From Monomorium pharaonis (Eukaryota; Arthropoda; Insecta; Hymenoptera; Formicidae), in the NCBI RefSeq assembly GCF_013373865.1, contig NC_050469.1, forward strand, positions 4,396,042 to 4,460,041: a DNA stretch of 64,000 nt. The letters are read 5' to 3'. This document shows, piece after piece, positions 1-13,096 of this stretch (position 1 is the stretch's first letter; the number at the start of each line of letters is the position of its first letter). The notes beneath the pieces were generated by a model. It was given only the letters and a program-made list of their open reading frames with translations. It ran no database searches and had not been told where the DNA came from. The translations under genes and the position numbers were made by a program.

Positions 1-128
1 GTAAAGACGAGGAGAGACGGGGAGAGACCGGAAGAGACCGGGAGAGACGGGGAGAGACCGGCAGAGACGGGGAGAAACCGGGAGAGACCAGGAGAGACGG
101 GGAAAGACGGGGGAGACCGAGAGAGGCA
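1..128. repeat. G/A-rich minisatellite, unit of about 10 bp
   Basis: Imperfect tandem copies of GGGAGAGACC and GGGGAGAGACGG-like units run from the window edge to about 128 and then decay into AT-rich DNA. The array probably continues to the left of the window, so its full length is unknown. Confidence 0.9.
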
Positions 129-2588
129 AAGAATGTTTCTATTGTGTTTAAATTAAGTTAATAAGAAAAATAAAGATGGCTATTATTTTATTGAAAAAAA
201 GGAACTTATTTAAAACATCTTTTGAATGGATTTCTAAATCCATGGCAGCTTTTAAAAAAAAAAGTTAGAAGTATGTGAATAAATAAATATTAGATTTATT
301 AAAGATAGATAAATGCTTATTTAAAAATAAAATAAAAAGAGCAACAGTAAAGCAAGGCTCTTGAAAGTTAAACAACGAAAGTAAAAAAAATTTGAAAAAA
401 AACGTAGCATAAGAATAGAGAGCCACAGCAACGCGTGGCAGGGCATAGCTAGTAATAAATAAAAGAAAAGTATAAATAAAATGGCGATAATTTAGTCACG
501 TTAACAATTGTTAAGAATTACGTAGATCTTTAATTATTTCTTAAATTAAAATATTATTTAAATAACTTGCACACTTCTTATTGCGCCGACTCTTTTCGAA
601 TATTGTTGAGTTTTAATCAACAAGAATTCGTTGGAAGGAATAATAATTGATTTTAGACCAGTATTCATATTAAGTACAAACTTAAGATATCATAAATTAA
701 TCATAGAGTCGTATTAGCATCTTACAATTATTTAAGATATTACTTAAAATGTTCTTAAATAAAAGAATCGATTATGGATACAGGTTTTAAAAATTATTTT
801 ATGAAGAAAAATCTATATGAACATATAACTTCGTTTTAAAGTTAAATATTTTCTATGTAATTTACATATCATATATTTAAAAGATCTCATTTCAGAGTTA
901 AGATGTTAAAAATTTCATGAAATCATCAGTTTTTTAATAGCTTTTGAACAAAAAAGGTTTAAAAAATCATATGTATAATCCAACTGTTATATATGTTCAA
1001 TCTTCTTCGAAGTATTAATATTAAATTTGATATAAATATATTTTTAAATTAATTAAAATTTATCATCTTAAATTAAATTGTATTTCAATTCCTTTAAAAG
1101 CAAAATTTAAACGTATGTTTATAAATAAAAATAATAGCCTGTGGTATCTTTCTGAAATAAGATCTTTGAAATCATATGTTCATACAAATTTATAAAATAA
1201 ATTTAAAAATTAATTGCTAAAATGTTAAACAGTATCTAAGAAATGCACATCGAATGCGTTTTATGCATACCAGAGCTACGTATTCGTATAGTCCGTATCA
1301 GACCACAGATTGGAATTAAGATTAGATTAAAATTTAACAATTAGAGCAAGTAAATTGATGTAAAGTTTTGAAAATTTTGTTCCGATTGGTCAAATTTCAA
1401 TCCAATCTCAATCCCAATCCGTTTGATACGGGACTAATATTGTATAATATTGGTTTATTTCGGTTGTTGCAGCATCGAACATACTGACTAAAAGATAGAG
1501 AAATGAAGAGAAGACATTTTCCTTCGGATCTCGACTCGACTCAACGTCAAACGGCAGTCTACAATTGCAATTCAACTTCTTTTTTTCTTGTACGTCTTGA
1601 TGTAATGTTGTTTGCATCACGACCCGTCGTTGTATAACGTCGGATTTCTTTTACTCGGATTAGCGAGTCACGGAGAATCCAAAATAAATTCCGTGGGCGT
1701 AGATTTCCATTATAATTTCCAATTGAAATTGTGGACTCCCACGGACTCGGCCGGCGCGTCTCCCGTTGCATACAAAATTACTTCCCAACGCTCCGACGCA
1801 TCGCACCGGCGTTGTGTTCCGTGGAACTGCACAGAATGCACCGTGGATTACTGAGCTAATTACTGTCGTAGTTACTCACACCGTGCGTCGTAGCTACCCC
1901 GCGGAATAATTAATGTTGATAATAGATATATGCCATGTATTATAAATTGCGTTATACAATATTGCGTGCGTCATAGCGTGCCGATATTAATTCGTCGTTG
2001 GTAGGATCGGAGATAATCAAGGGGTGACAAGTATGTAATTAGTATTGATACGAGGGAACTCTACTTTCAATCAAAATCGCGGCCTCAGCCTTGTTCTTAA
2101 TGTATGCGGTGTAATAAATCATTTATTCATCGAGAGATATTTAACATAACAATAATAATAATAATAATAATAATCATAAGAAGCAAAATTATTTAGGGCA
2201 ACTCCGGTATATATGTCGCAGAAGTCTGAAAAAAATTGAAAAAAGTAAAGGTAATTTATTTGTAACTGTTCTGTTATGAATCTACATTAAAATTGTGTTT
2301 ATATTTTAGTTTTTTACTGTTAATATTAACGAAAACACATCTTAAGTTGAATCAATTTATCGGTATTGTGAATAGTGCAGCGCGTATTATGATCTACGTA
2401 AAATGATTATTTCCTCTGTAGAGAAAGGATTATACAAAGCTTATAATGAATGTAGGTTGTGATACATAAGTATAAAGAGATAATAAAAAATCAGATATAC
2501 CAAAATATAAATGTTTAGCTTTTATTTTCTTTATTCAACTTGACTGAATATATGAATAACCCTTATTTATTATGGGTAAGATTGTTAC
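129..2588. other. AT-rich non-coding stretch
   Basis: Mostly AT-rich sequence with frequent stops in all frames. A short GC-richer patch at about 1500-1900 has only short chance reading frames. An (AAT)n microsatellite lies at about 2150-2174. No gene, RNA or regulatory site can be supported here. Confidence 0.6.
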
Positions 2589-2689
2589 TTTTGACAACTT
2601 CGAATATTTGAAGCTTCGAAACTTTAAATCTTCAAAATTAACTTCAAATTTTAAACTCTCAAAGTTTCAAATATTCGAAGTTGTCAAAA
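2589..2689. repeat. Foldback element with perfect 24-bp arms
   Basis: The arms at 2589-2612 and 2666-2689 are perfect reverse complements; the left arm contains TTGACAACTTCGAATATTTG. The 53-bp centre holds further short complementary pieces (GAAACTTT with AAAGTTTC). The unit could be a small MITE or a hairpin-forming foldback. No second copy was noticed in the window. Confidence 0.85.
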
Positions 2690-4189
2690 AATCAATAGTA
2701 TTAAATTATAATTTAATACCACTTTTATACAGAAACTTATAGAAATGACTCTAACTGAGTTAAAAGTTCTCTAGATAATACAAGTTCTGAGTAAAACGTA
2801 CACAACTTAACCCTTTGTGGTATGGTGAGAGTTTAGACTTCTACATTTTTCTGTTTAATTTTTTTATTATTTTTACAATTTTACTGACTTTAAGTACAGG
2901 TTTTTTGTTTCATAGAATCCCTAATACATGCACAAGTGTATAAAAATAGCCAACCATAAATTTTTATTTGTATAATTGCTGTAGATAAGAAAATAATTAA
3001 AACTTGTGTCTTTTATAGAAATGCATTTTCTATAACTATTATCAATATTGAAACGACAATTTAAACATTTATTTAGTACATCTTAAATTATTTTTTAGAA
3101 TTCTTTTTAGATTTTTCACTATATTATATTTTATTATAAATTAATAATCTTTGAAAAATATAAAAAATCAATATTTATTGTAAATCAAAATGCTAAATTA
3201 ACTAAATCCAAATTCAAAATCTATAAATTTAGTGGCAACTAATTGATAAAATGCTAATCAATTTTTATTCAGTTATATTCTTATGAAATATTAATTCTTT
3301 TCCTCTCTTTTGAATAAATAAAAATGTAAAATGTAAAATGTTGTATAAAGACAAAAAAGACGCTCAAAATACAAGAATTTGTTGATATTTGAAGAAAAAA
3401 TGACTCAACCCTTAATCTACATTGTATCTCGCAAATATTTACTTTATCAGAAGCTATTATCTGGGTAAATTGAAATTAGTATGTACATAATTATAATCGA
3501 GAAATACGAGAATTGAATGGATTATGTCCATACAACACAGACACATACACGTAACTACGATGCGTGGTAATATATATAACAGATTTCCTCTAGCATTTAT
3601 TATTTTAAAATAATGCGATAATAATAACACGGTAATAATATAGTTTGAATTGTATACCTGTACGTGTAAACATTTTTCAAAATAAATGTACCATATTGAC
3701 AAACCAATTTTATTGCTAACGAGAACAAAGTATATATTGTGCATCATTGACGAGGGTAGGTAGATTGGAGCACGTTAAAGTAGGTTGCAATACGTAAAAC
3801 ACACTAATTGTTAGTCACATTATAAAGTATGTCACGGCATGTTTTAAAGTGCGCTAGAATAAAACTTTTGTTGACACACATCCAAGTAGCCTTCAACGGC
3901 CAACTGGCTGTTCCAGAATTTTAATTCAAAGCAAAAGACTTAGTTGGAAATTTGTTAGAAATACCTTAATCCATATATGTCGCATTTATAAAAATTGCAA
4001 CCAACGGGACTGTTCCATCAAGAAGAAACTTCAAATTATTTCGTTTATTAGTCTCCGTCATTAAAAGAGCGTGATTTCAATAAAATGAATTACTCTAATA
4101 ATAAGTTACACTAATTATTATTGTAATATATACGAAGAATCTTTAAATTATAGAACACTTTAATAATTATATTTGGTTTCCAAATATGG
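2690..4189. other. AT-rich non-coding stretch
   Basis: Low-complexity AT-rich DNA dense in stops. The reading frames present are short and AT-driven, with no recognisable protein. I see no RNA gene or clear repeat end. Confidence 0.6.
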
Positions 4190-4349
4190 ATTTCTCTTTG
4201 CGCGCATATCTAATATACATGAGATTTCCCCGGTTTGGCCGATTTTCTTGTGCCATCGATCCGCGAGCACGGAGTTAGCGGCGTAGGTGCACGCGCTACC
4301 CCATTGTGCGATTTGCGTGCGCGAGTTATAACGCGGACTTATAACTCGT

Positions 4350-4470
4350 TCGCGGCTAATTAACCCACGGCCGATGTTTTGTTTTGTCGGGCTCGCGCCT
4401 CTGGAATGAAAGACCATCGCGATTTCTCCTTTCACGCGAAATAAAGGCGCCTGTTGTGAACGGCGTGCTC
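4350..4470. repeat. Diverged direct repeat, copy 1
   Basis: This segment contains GCTAATTAACCCACGGCCGAT followed by an AAGACCATCGCGATTTCTCC stretch, and ends near GTGAACGG. The same order of blocks recurs about 1.1 kb downstream at 5452-5573. It sits in a GC-richer block (about 4190-4660) whose overlapping reading frames look like chance. Confidence 0.6.
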
Positions 4471-5451
4471 TCACCTATTCGGCGTACAAAAGACGCTCGG
4501 TCCTTGCGTTCGTTTTCGAAAATACATTCTGTGTATTCCGCTATTACCTGGGATAATCTTGCGCCTATGTTGAATTTATCGATAACAAGGGAACGCGTGC
4601 GAAGCCACTTCGCAAAAAGTTTCTTCATCTCCCGTATGCATAAGAATACGTAATATTTTCAGTCACACGTGAAATTAATCTTTACCAATGCGCATTTTCT
4701 CTCGACACAATTAATTTTCTACAGACGCGGAATGTAAAATACATCAGGGATAATTAGAAAATCTTTGTTTGTTAATGACTACAAAAGGGTACTGATTTTT
4801 TCATTAACCATTGCTTGTAATGCAAAGCGCAGGTACAAAGACGGTTCATTTACCAAGATAAAAAAATAAATAATAGAAGAAGTATAAAGCCAACTTAAAT
4901 CAGTGAATTTATTAAAAGATATAAAGTGATTTTCGTTAGCAGCAAACTCACATTAATTAATCGCAAATTAATTAATTATTTAGTTTAGAGTTAAAAGGTC
5001 TTTCTGTGCGAACGATGCAACATGCAGATTTAATAAGACTTAATAGCTTCGTATATCTGTGTAAATTGTAAAAGCGCTCCACAGAAATACGCTGAGAGGT
5101 CACCATCGATATAAACTCTGAGTTTATATTTCTTCAAGTTGAGCACCGGGGGGCTAATTCATAAAAAAGAAGCAAAGATATTTAAGAAACTCAATAAAAG
5201 CATCGAACAACGTAGCGAGACTTTTAAAATTGATATCATTATTATTATTAATTTGATCATTAAAAAACGATGAAACAACTGTATCTGAGAAGATAAAAGA
5301 ATATAGTGGTTTCCGCTAAAAATAGCAGCACAATTCTATTCTTCTGCACGCCAGTTTCTAACTTTGGAATAGATTTATTTTCCGCTATCGATCCCCTGTA
5401 CGCTATCTTTTATTTTGTATCCGGAGTTATAGGGTCACTCTCGCTGATTAA

Positions 5452-5573
5452 ACTTCCGCGGTTAATTAACCACAGGCCGATATTTGCTCCGGTTTTGCGC
5501 CAATCCTGGGAAGACCGTGATGATGTTTCCTCTCAAATAGAAGCATAGTGACCCCCGCCGTTAAACGGAGTTA
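5452..5573. repeat. Diverged direct repeat, copy 2
   Basis: This is the counterpart of 4350-4470: GGTTAATTAACCACAGGCCG, then GGAAGACCGTGATGATGTTT, then GTTAAACGG in the same order and orientation. Divergence with small gaps suggests an old duplication or two members of a dispersed family. The surrounding 5390-6140 block has short open frames but no recognisable product. Confidence 0.6.
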
Positions 5574-6140
5574 TTCCCCATACTCGTCAAACCGCAAATA
5601 CGAGCCACTCGGCTAGGATGGTTAACGCCGTAAACATCGCCATGTCTCGCTTGCGGCCGACCGGCGCGGCGCGCGGCGGTGTGCTTTTTGCCCTTTTATA
5701 TTTTCGCCCGTATACCCCACCCTAACAAATTTATCTTGCCGGGGCGAGGGAAAAAAAATTGCCGCGCGATATTAACACGCCGTAATATCACGGCAGCTTT
5801 TGTTGCTGCCAAACTGTTTTTCCTAGAAGGCACGAAGTCCCGTGATATAGTCTTTGCGAGAAAAGTTTTTGCGATTCCCTCGTTTGCCTTCAGCGAAAGA
5901 AGGTTGAAGCTGTTTTACCAGTCAGTGCGGATGGAGTAATTTAAATTTTCTGAACATTTGCCGACGGGAGGATTCACCGAAGATTTTATTTATAATGTAT
6001 TATACCCCCATCCCCGTCTTGTTGTTGGTTATTTTTGTGTGAGTCGTAACTTTGCGACCGAACTGACTGCGTTCTTGACTAACAATGACGGAGAGCTTAA
6101 CTTATCCACCGGAGCCAATAGTATTGATTGCGGAAACTGA

Positions 6141-8585
6141 ATAGCTCTTGGGTCTGCGAATAAGATTCTGCACAAACTTCGTCAATTAAATCGAAGTGCA
6201 TTCAAACATTTACAGAATTACGTGCATTGATTGCAAAATTTAATAATATTCCGGCTTATATATTTATAAGAAGCTTTTAATACCTCCACTTGTATCGGAA
6301 CACCGCGACTTCTATAACGGATGATTATAAAATAACTATGTAATTAATTCGCGCGCATTTATATATTGTATATAATTAATTTTCTATACATTTATTATTC
6401 AGCGCTAATATTAAACTGGGAAAGGATTTACAAACATTGTATAATGTATCCGCTCTATTATATTGTTTTATTTTAATTTCTAGAAAAAATCTCCAGACAA
6501 ACATTAGCAAGCCGCAAAGAAACGACGGTCAGAGTGCACCGAAATAATTTGGAATATTCACTGAAGTCGCGTAGTGTGTTCATAAAAATAACACGATGCT
6601 CCGGTTGCATGATCCGGAATCTACGTGGGAATCGTGATTTGGGTCAGAGAGTGCATTTCAGCATTTACGGCCTACGTGCATCGGTTGTAAAGATGCTCTC
6701 AAAACCTAATGACAAACAGCTGGCACAGCCTGGCGAGGATTTAATGCCCCGATCCTCCCCGTAGCGAGAACCGTTTAATAAGAATTCTCACTAGCTCATA
6801 CATTTTTCATGATGAAACGGTACAGCTCTATCAACTAAAAGGATGAAGATGGATAAATATTATTCAACTAATGCGGATTATTATCTCGGTCTTTACTTTA
6901 TAAATTGTGCTGCGAGAATAACACCCTATTTTGCATCTTGCAAGAAGCTAGATTTATCTTCTCGTTGCGCCACGGAATTTTTGGTCCCTCGCATTCATCA
7001 GGAATGTTTCTGCAAGAATTATGTACACCGAGAGAACGGTTTTGCTAAAGTGTTTAAGAATTTAGCTACATATAGATGTAAAAATTATTAATGTTTGAGA
7101 CTATCAAAATATAATAATTACGTAGAATATACAAACTGGTTGCTAAAAATGTAAAAACTGTTTGCATTCCTCATCTTGATCATTCTTCATAATTAATTTG
7201 AATGTGCAACAAAATTATTTTTGAATCTTTATATACACATACATATATATATTTAGATTTTTTTTTTGATATTTTAATAAAATCATTCATTCCGTATAAT
7301 TTTCATTTTTTAATAGACATTTCGTTGAATGAGAAAAACACATTCGGGCATTAACAGACAGTGCACATTCCATGTAAAAATGACTTTAAAAAGACAAACG
7401 GACGACACGAATTTAATTTCACGTTCGTGATTGCTACATGTAAAATGAAGTCATTTAAAACCAACCAGCTTTCTACAAATTTATTTTGTCGATATCTATT
7501 TTTCACCGTTTCTCTCCATTATTAATATCGGAAACATTCTTTGTAACACTTTCCATCTTTCTCCTTTAATAATATATTACACTGCCTTCTTTCTCGTGCA
7601 TTTCAATTTGTTTTGCTTCAATTTTCTCTTTTACGTTTAAACTTTTTCAAATAAATTACTAGAATATGTATTTAAAAAACTTGTGCAATGTGTGTGTGTA
7701 TGTATGTGTTTTAACAAATAATGTATATAGTAATTTATAATATGAAAGCTCAGTTCAAATATAAAAGGAAGAATTGAAACAAAAGATTATTAGATACACA
7801 AAATAATTCAAATAAAAATAATACAGGTAATATTTCAAAACCCATTGCATAAAAATGATTTATACAATGATTTCTTTGTTACAAAGATTTTTTAAGATAT
7901 TACAATTTTATTCTTAGGAATCCTTCTGAAAAGGAGGCACAGAGAGCAACTTCAAAAACTTCAAGTGGTTTGTTCATAAGCAATTCTTCATAAGCAGTTT
8001 TAGATTCTTTGTTTTATGTCTTCTTTGATTGTCGGAAATGTGGAAAATTGCTTAATCTTTAACATAGGAAAATTTAATTTTTGTATTTAGTACAAATCAA
8101 TTGCTATCGTACAACAGATCTCGGTATTTCACGATTCATAACTTTTGATACTGTAATTTTAACTATGATACAAAAAAATATTTCAAGTAAACGTTATTTG
8201 ATTTTTAATGTAGAATCCTATTATACTACTGTTTTCGTAAGGTGAGATTTTATTCTATGAAAAAACATAATCGGATCCTACGTTATAATAAAACATTTTT
8301 TTAAATCTCGCCATTTGAAACCTCAAAGCTGTCCCTCCTGCCTCTCTTCACGAGGACTCCCAAAATTCAACTGTAAAACATTTAAGAAGGCCTTCTTTGT
8401 AACAAGAAAACCGCCGTATAAACCATGTATCTTCATCCAGTGGCTTCCGAGGACTGTAATATTTTATCCGAGTTATCTTTATACGTGTAGGTACAAAAAG
8501 AAAAACTTAATTGGAATCCGAGACAGCCGTGTTTACGTAAAAATTGGACGAGTTACACAAAAAATGTTTACGGCGCTTTTATTGT
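6141..8585. other. AT-rich non-coding stretch
   Basis: Mainly AT-rich with small mixed patches at 6500-6760 and 8310-8590. Open frames there are under 95 codons and match nothing I know. A weak hairpin near 8241-8311 (GGTGAGATTTTA with TAAATCTCGCC) is the only structure noticed. Confidence 0.55.
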
Positions 8586-9960
8586 CTACGTTATGAAGCA
8601 ACCGTCGTTATCCCGGCGACAATGTTGGAACGTTTGTACGCGCCATAAGTGGCAGAAAAGCACAAATAAGAGTTTACGAGCAATCCTCGCGGTTAGAGCC
8701 GACAGGGAAAACGAAAGTAGCAATATACGCGCGTTAGATGCAAACACCAGTTTACGTGATGATGACAACCGGTCGGACAACTCCTCGGAGGGGTGAGGCC
8801 GAAGGCGAAAGGCGGGGGGAGGGGAAGGCATCGCCGCGGGGCTTCGTCGAGTTCGGAGGTCGGATTTAACGCGCGGCGTCTTCCGCGACGCGGAAAAGGT
8901 GGGTCCCCCGTCTTTAACAAGATTGCGATCTGGTACCGCCGCGCTAAGCCAATTTATTCCCGGTGTTTCGCGGCGTTTAGATAATTTATCGCGACACACA
9001 TACCGAGTCCTCCGCACCCCTTTTCCATCACTCCTGCCGGCGGTTCTCGCGGAATTTCCCCCGGATATAGCGGCTGTGTCTCAAGTTCTTCTGCGATATT
9101 CGTTAAGCGATTTTACGTTTCCCGTGTATACGGGGAGGTCCCCCGAAACAACTAACCCGAGAGCGAACGAGCTGAACGGGGCAAGTGTTAACCGGTCCGT
9201 AAATAACTGTGAGCCGGCAGTTACGGCGATCTATCATCACGGCCGTCGCAGCGTGTCGCAACAACGTCGTTGCATCTCGCGGCAACGCAATCATCTCGCG
9301 GGCAGTATTTACAAGCATTGTTACGGTACCCCGTCCGCGGCGTTGTCGCGGATACAACCGAATAGTTAGTCACACTTCGTGAGCTGCGCTATTATTAATT
9401 CGCCATTAATGCGAGACGCACGCCCGCCGGGACCCTCGCGGCGCTTCTCTCTCCCTCTCCCGCAAAGAGGTCAAAAATCTCGGTCAGAAGGCAACGCGCG
9501 CGCGACCCCTATAGCCGACGGTGGTTTCATCTCATTATCACGCGTCCGTTAATAATTAATCCTCCATCTCGGCGTCTCTTGTGAGCGAGAGTGAAATAGA
9601 TATGCGCGCCGGTGTCACGACGTTATGCCGCGGCCGAGCTACGCTGCTTTTAACGAAACACGTGTATGTATATGTCGGATGTGCGTGCGCGTAACACAAC
9701 GAGGTTTCTGTGTCGGATACGAAAAGGAATTCTGTAATCCGCGTTGGGATTTACCGCCGTATGAGAATTAAAAAACTCATGCAACGTTGAGCGAAGAGAA
9801 TAATTTTACTCTTGTTACACATCCGACGGAAGTAAAATTATTGCCGTTTTCCCCGGGCTCACTTTGTTGCGATCTCTTAACGTGTTCCATGCCGCGTGAG
9901 GGAAATATTTATGTCTCACGTTGAACTTTCCATTCTTAGGCCGTCTTCGTATGTAACTGT
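8586..9960. other. GC-rich, CpG-rich block without recognisable gene
   Basis: Base composition switches abruptly to GC-rich with many CpG dinucleotides, and open frames of up to about 156 codons appear on both strands at once. Their translations are Arg/Ser/Pro-rich and resemble no family. Such overlapping frames are expected when stop codons are rare. The block could be a promoter-type CpG region or conserved intronic DNA, but I see no convincing core-promoter motif set. Confidence 0.5.
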
Positions 9961-10312
9961 TATAAAATTTATTTCATAAAAACATGTATGCATCGATGCT
10001 TAAATGTCATGTATAATAAAGTAATCGTGGGAACACTGTTTTATATTACACTGTTTTTTTTTTAAATAACGAGTCTATTGGTTTATAAATATAATTATAC
10101 GACATATAAATATAAATAGCGTACGCGATTCACGCGGCCTGGGAAAGGGAAGGAAAAGCTAAACGTGTTAACTTTCAAGCCTTTTAATCCTTTGCAATCC
10201 TGCGCGAGCTGGACATTGTGTTCCACGATAGTTTCTTTCATTGCTCTCCAAATATTTCAAACTATGATCATACAATAATTTGTATACCAATGAAACTTTA
10301 ATAAATATTGAT

Positions 10313-10530
10313 GCAAAAGTTTATTTGCATTTATTCACTTACTTCTCTAAAAATTACTTCCCTAAACCGTAGCTAATTAAGATCATTTTCGCTGAATAAA
10401 CCAAATTGTTTTTTTCTTTACAGCTGGATTCACAACTAAAATGCGGACATTCACGATCAAAATTTTTTGTCGTTAATTCGAAAAAAAAAAAGAACGAGAT
10501 TAAGAAATCTGTAGTTTTTTCTTTCATCAA
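10313..10530 (+). repeat. Dispersed repeat R1, copy a
   Basis: Ordered blocks GCAAAAGTTTATTT, ATTCACTTA, ATCATTTTCG, AATAAACCAAATT, a T-rich run, AGCTG, GATCAAAATTTTTTGTCGTTAA, a poly-A run and CTGTAGTTTTTT also occur at 25214-25400 and, reversed, at 19921-20123. The copies are diverged and AT-rich. No termini or coding capacity were seen. Confidence 0.75.
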
Positions 10531-10567
10531 CTTTTAACTTTTATTATATAATCAAAATATCCTTAAG

Positions 10568-10800
10568 TTCTCTAAATAATAATTGATGTATTATCACTAA
10601 TTTTCAGTGGTATAATTATAGCTTTGATAATTAATGAGTATGCACTATTTTTTTAGTGATTTCCACTTCAGAATTAGTCTATTATTTCTGAAAAATCAGT
10701 GTATTTATTTTACTGATTGTTAAATTATAAGTATACCACTAAAAAGCATTGTACTTTCATTGATTTTATTGATTTCCCACTGACTGTAATTTAGAGAGAA
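10568..10800. mobile_element. Foldback MITE, family A, solo copy
   Basis: The element begins TTCTCTAAAT and ends ATTTAGAGAGAA, so its ends are inverted repeats. Inside, CAGTGGTATAATTATAG near the left pairs imperfectly with TTATAAGTATACCACT near the right, making most of it a long imperfect palindrome. The same element occurs twice at 14337-14773. It is non-coding, so any movement would depend on a transposase elsewhere. Confidence 0.8.
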
Positions 10801-11126
10801 GAATTTCAGACAAACGGGCGATTTTGTCGCGGTGGAAACAGGTTGGCAAACGCCAGTCGGCATTTAGAATTTACAAACAGTCCAAACTGTCAGAAATATT
10901 AGAATTAAACGCTTATTTCTCTTAACTTCAAACTATTTAAACAGACCGATGTTTGAATTTTTGCCTTAACTCTAATTATAATCAACACACCGTATTGCCA
11001 CAAATTATAAAGACTCTCTAGTAATAAATATTCGTTTCCAAATAATAAAGATACTTTGATTCATATTAGACTCGTAATTAAAACGATAAAAATAAAAAAA
11101 GAGAAAGAGAGGGAAGTAACATCCAT
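10801..11126. other. AT-rich non-coding spacer
   Basis: No gene, repeat or RNA is visible between the family A MITE and the following mixed-composition block. Confidence 0.5.
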
Positions 11127-11502
11127 TTACAAAAATAATTTGCATTCCAAAGGGATAAATGACCTTACGCGGTCGGTCCTCGTTTTATAATTACGACAAG
11201 GAAGAGAATCATTTCGAAATAGCTCGAGCAGGAATAGCTCATATAAAAAAAATCGCTTGCTAAGTATACGGTAGCGAGTATCGCACGACACCTCACCACG
11301 AGTGAACTCGACGTGCACGACCGACGACGACGTCGTGGCGCCTACGTTGACGACCGCATTTGTCCCGGGCCGGGCGTTACGTCACCGCTCGTCATTAATA
11401 ATATCGCGAGGCCGCCTTGACCTGGCCTATCGATATATCATCGCGCTCGGAGAGTGCCCGGCGTGATATAATCCCGCCGTAAATTTGCCAAACGAGGCGA
11501 AC

Positions 11503-11550
<48 letters not shown>

Positions 11551-12230
11551 AAAGAGCGACGGCGCGCTCGCGCGCGGATCCTTCTTCCTGTCTCCCGAAA
11601 TATCAAAATTCATGGTGTGCGCGGACCGTCAGATTTGCAACATTCATCGGCGATACGTGTCTCCTCCGAAACGCATGCGGCGCATGCACACTTTTACCGT
11701 AATTTACGGCGCGAGGCGTCGCCCCATATGTTCCCGGGGGCCGTGAATTACGAGCCGCCCGGCTCGCTACGTACACGCGCGAACACGCGCGCACGGCGGC
11801 GGTAATGGAGTCCATATCTTCAAAATTTAACCTGAAAGCTTAGTACTTCGCGGAACAGAAGGGACGCTCGTATAGCGGTTTATCACGCACGCGATGGACT
11901 CGCTCGCCGCTGTCGCCCGCGCCGCCCGCCGCCGCCGCGCGCCGTCACACTACTCGCGTGTCCGGCTCCATACGCGCGCGCACTACTCCGGCCAGCCAAG
12001 AGGCCAGAGTTGTACCGATCTCTCGTTCGATTATCTCGACGGAAACCGCTCTATTCTGTCGTGTGCAGCATCACGTAGGATCTATCTAACGCGAGCATGT
12101 CACTCATTTAAAATCGAATGCATCGCGCGACGATTGTTCTACCATTTGCTTCCCTCACTTTCCTGTATCTTCACTCCTTTTTCTCTCTCTTTTGCCATGT
12201 CAGAGACAAACTTTTCCATTTAAGGATATT
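11127..12230. other. GC-rich block interrupted by a poly(A) tract
   Basis: CpG-rich sequence with frames of up to 109 codons on both strands, some driven by alternating CGCG and GCC runs. None resembles a known protein. The block contains the A45 tract at 11504-11548. A regulatory role is possible but not shown. Confidence 0.5.
11504..11548. repeat. Poly(A) tract of 45 bases
   Basis: Uninterrupted run of 45 A residues inside a GC-rich block, flanked by GGCGAACC and GGAAAGAGCG. It could be a mononucleotide microsatellite or the tail of an old retroposed sequence. No flanking direct repeat was found to support the second reading. Confidence 0.95.
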
Positions 12231-12316
12231 TCGTTCCAAATAACTTTTAAATCAATGAGAGAATTATGTATAAATTTTACACAGATATTGATACCAATAT
12301 TGACATAAGCTTTTGT

Positions 12317-13096
12317 AAGCTGTAATACTGATAAAAACATGATCTACTTAGATAATTAAAAAAAAATTATAGTTTATACATTCATGGGTTTTTTTTAATT
12401 TGCTAAAAGCAAATTCTTCGAAAAAGAAAATTTGCACAAGTTTTTCTTTTGCAAGTTGCATAATTTAAACAATAAATATATCATTAAGAATATTAACTTA
12501 TTTTAAATATGATATAGTCTTCTAAAACTGTTTTGTTTATATTTTTCTCTCTCGTACTTTTCTCATAATGCAATATAAAACATAAAATTATTGTGTAGCA
12601 TAAGCCGGTTCTCTGTTACTGAGAATATATTGTAGATATAGTTTGTGTTTCATAATATAATTTTATTTCAAATAAAGTGTTTATTTTTTAGTCTTTTATT
12701 TTTAATTTTTGTGTAATTCTATTTTTTTCATTCCATAACTTTGTTACTTAATACACAAAAATATATATTATTACTTAATTCATCAATTTATTTTATAGTT
12801 AATTCCACTATGCAACCGCGTTTTAATTCTGCCATTACTGCCATTATCGCTTATCATACGTGTGTGCTAATTTTGAGAACTAATTTCTCAGACATTTATT
12901 TTCAGTTATGTTGCGAAATTTTATTAATTATTACAAATGTTATAAAACACAAGTATTTAAAAAACACTTATTATATTATGCGATAGAAAACAATTTCTAC
13001 TTTACATTTATGTTTTCACAGTTGAATTTTTAGAAAAATTATGGAAAAACAAAATAATATGCCAGTATTAATTTTCTTCTGTACATTATAAAAATG
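12317..13096 (+). repeat. Dispersed repeat R2, copy a
   Basis: Shares an ordered series of blocks with 35429-35990: CTGATAAAAACATGATCTAC (one mismatch here, ACTGAT), TACATTCATG, GAGAACTAATTTCTCA against GAGTAATTTCTCA, TTTCAGTTATGTTGCGAAA, ATTATTACAAA, and ATGCCAGTATTA near the end. The copy is about 780 bp, AT-rich and non-coding. No terminal repeats were found. Confidence 0.7.

Noticed and set aside
8241..8311. Hairpin GGTGAGATTTTA/TAAATCTCGCC
   Set aside because: The arms are short and imperfect, and such pairings are expected often in AT-rich DNA.
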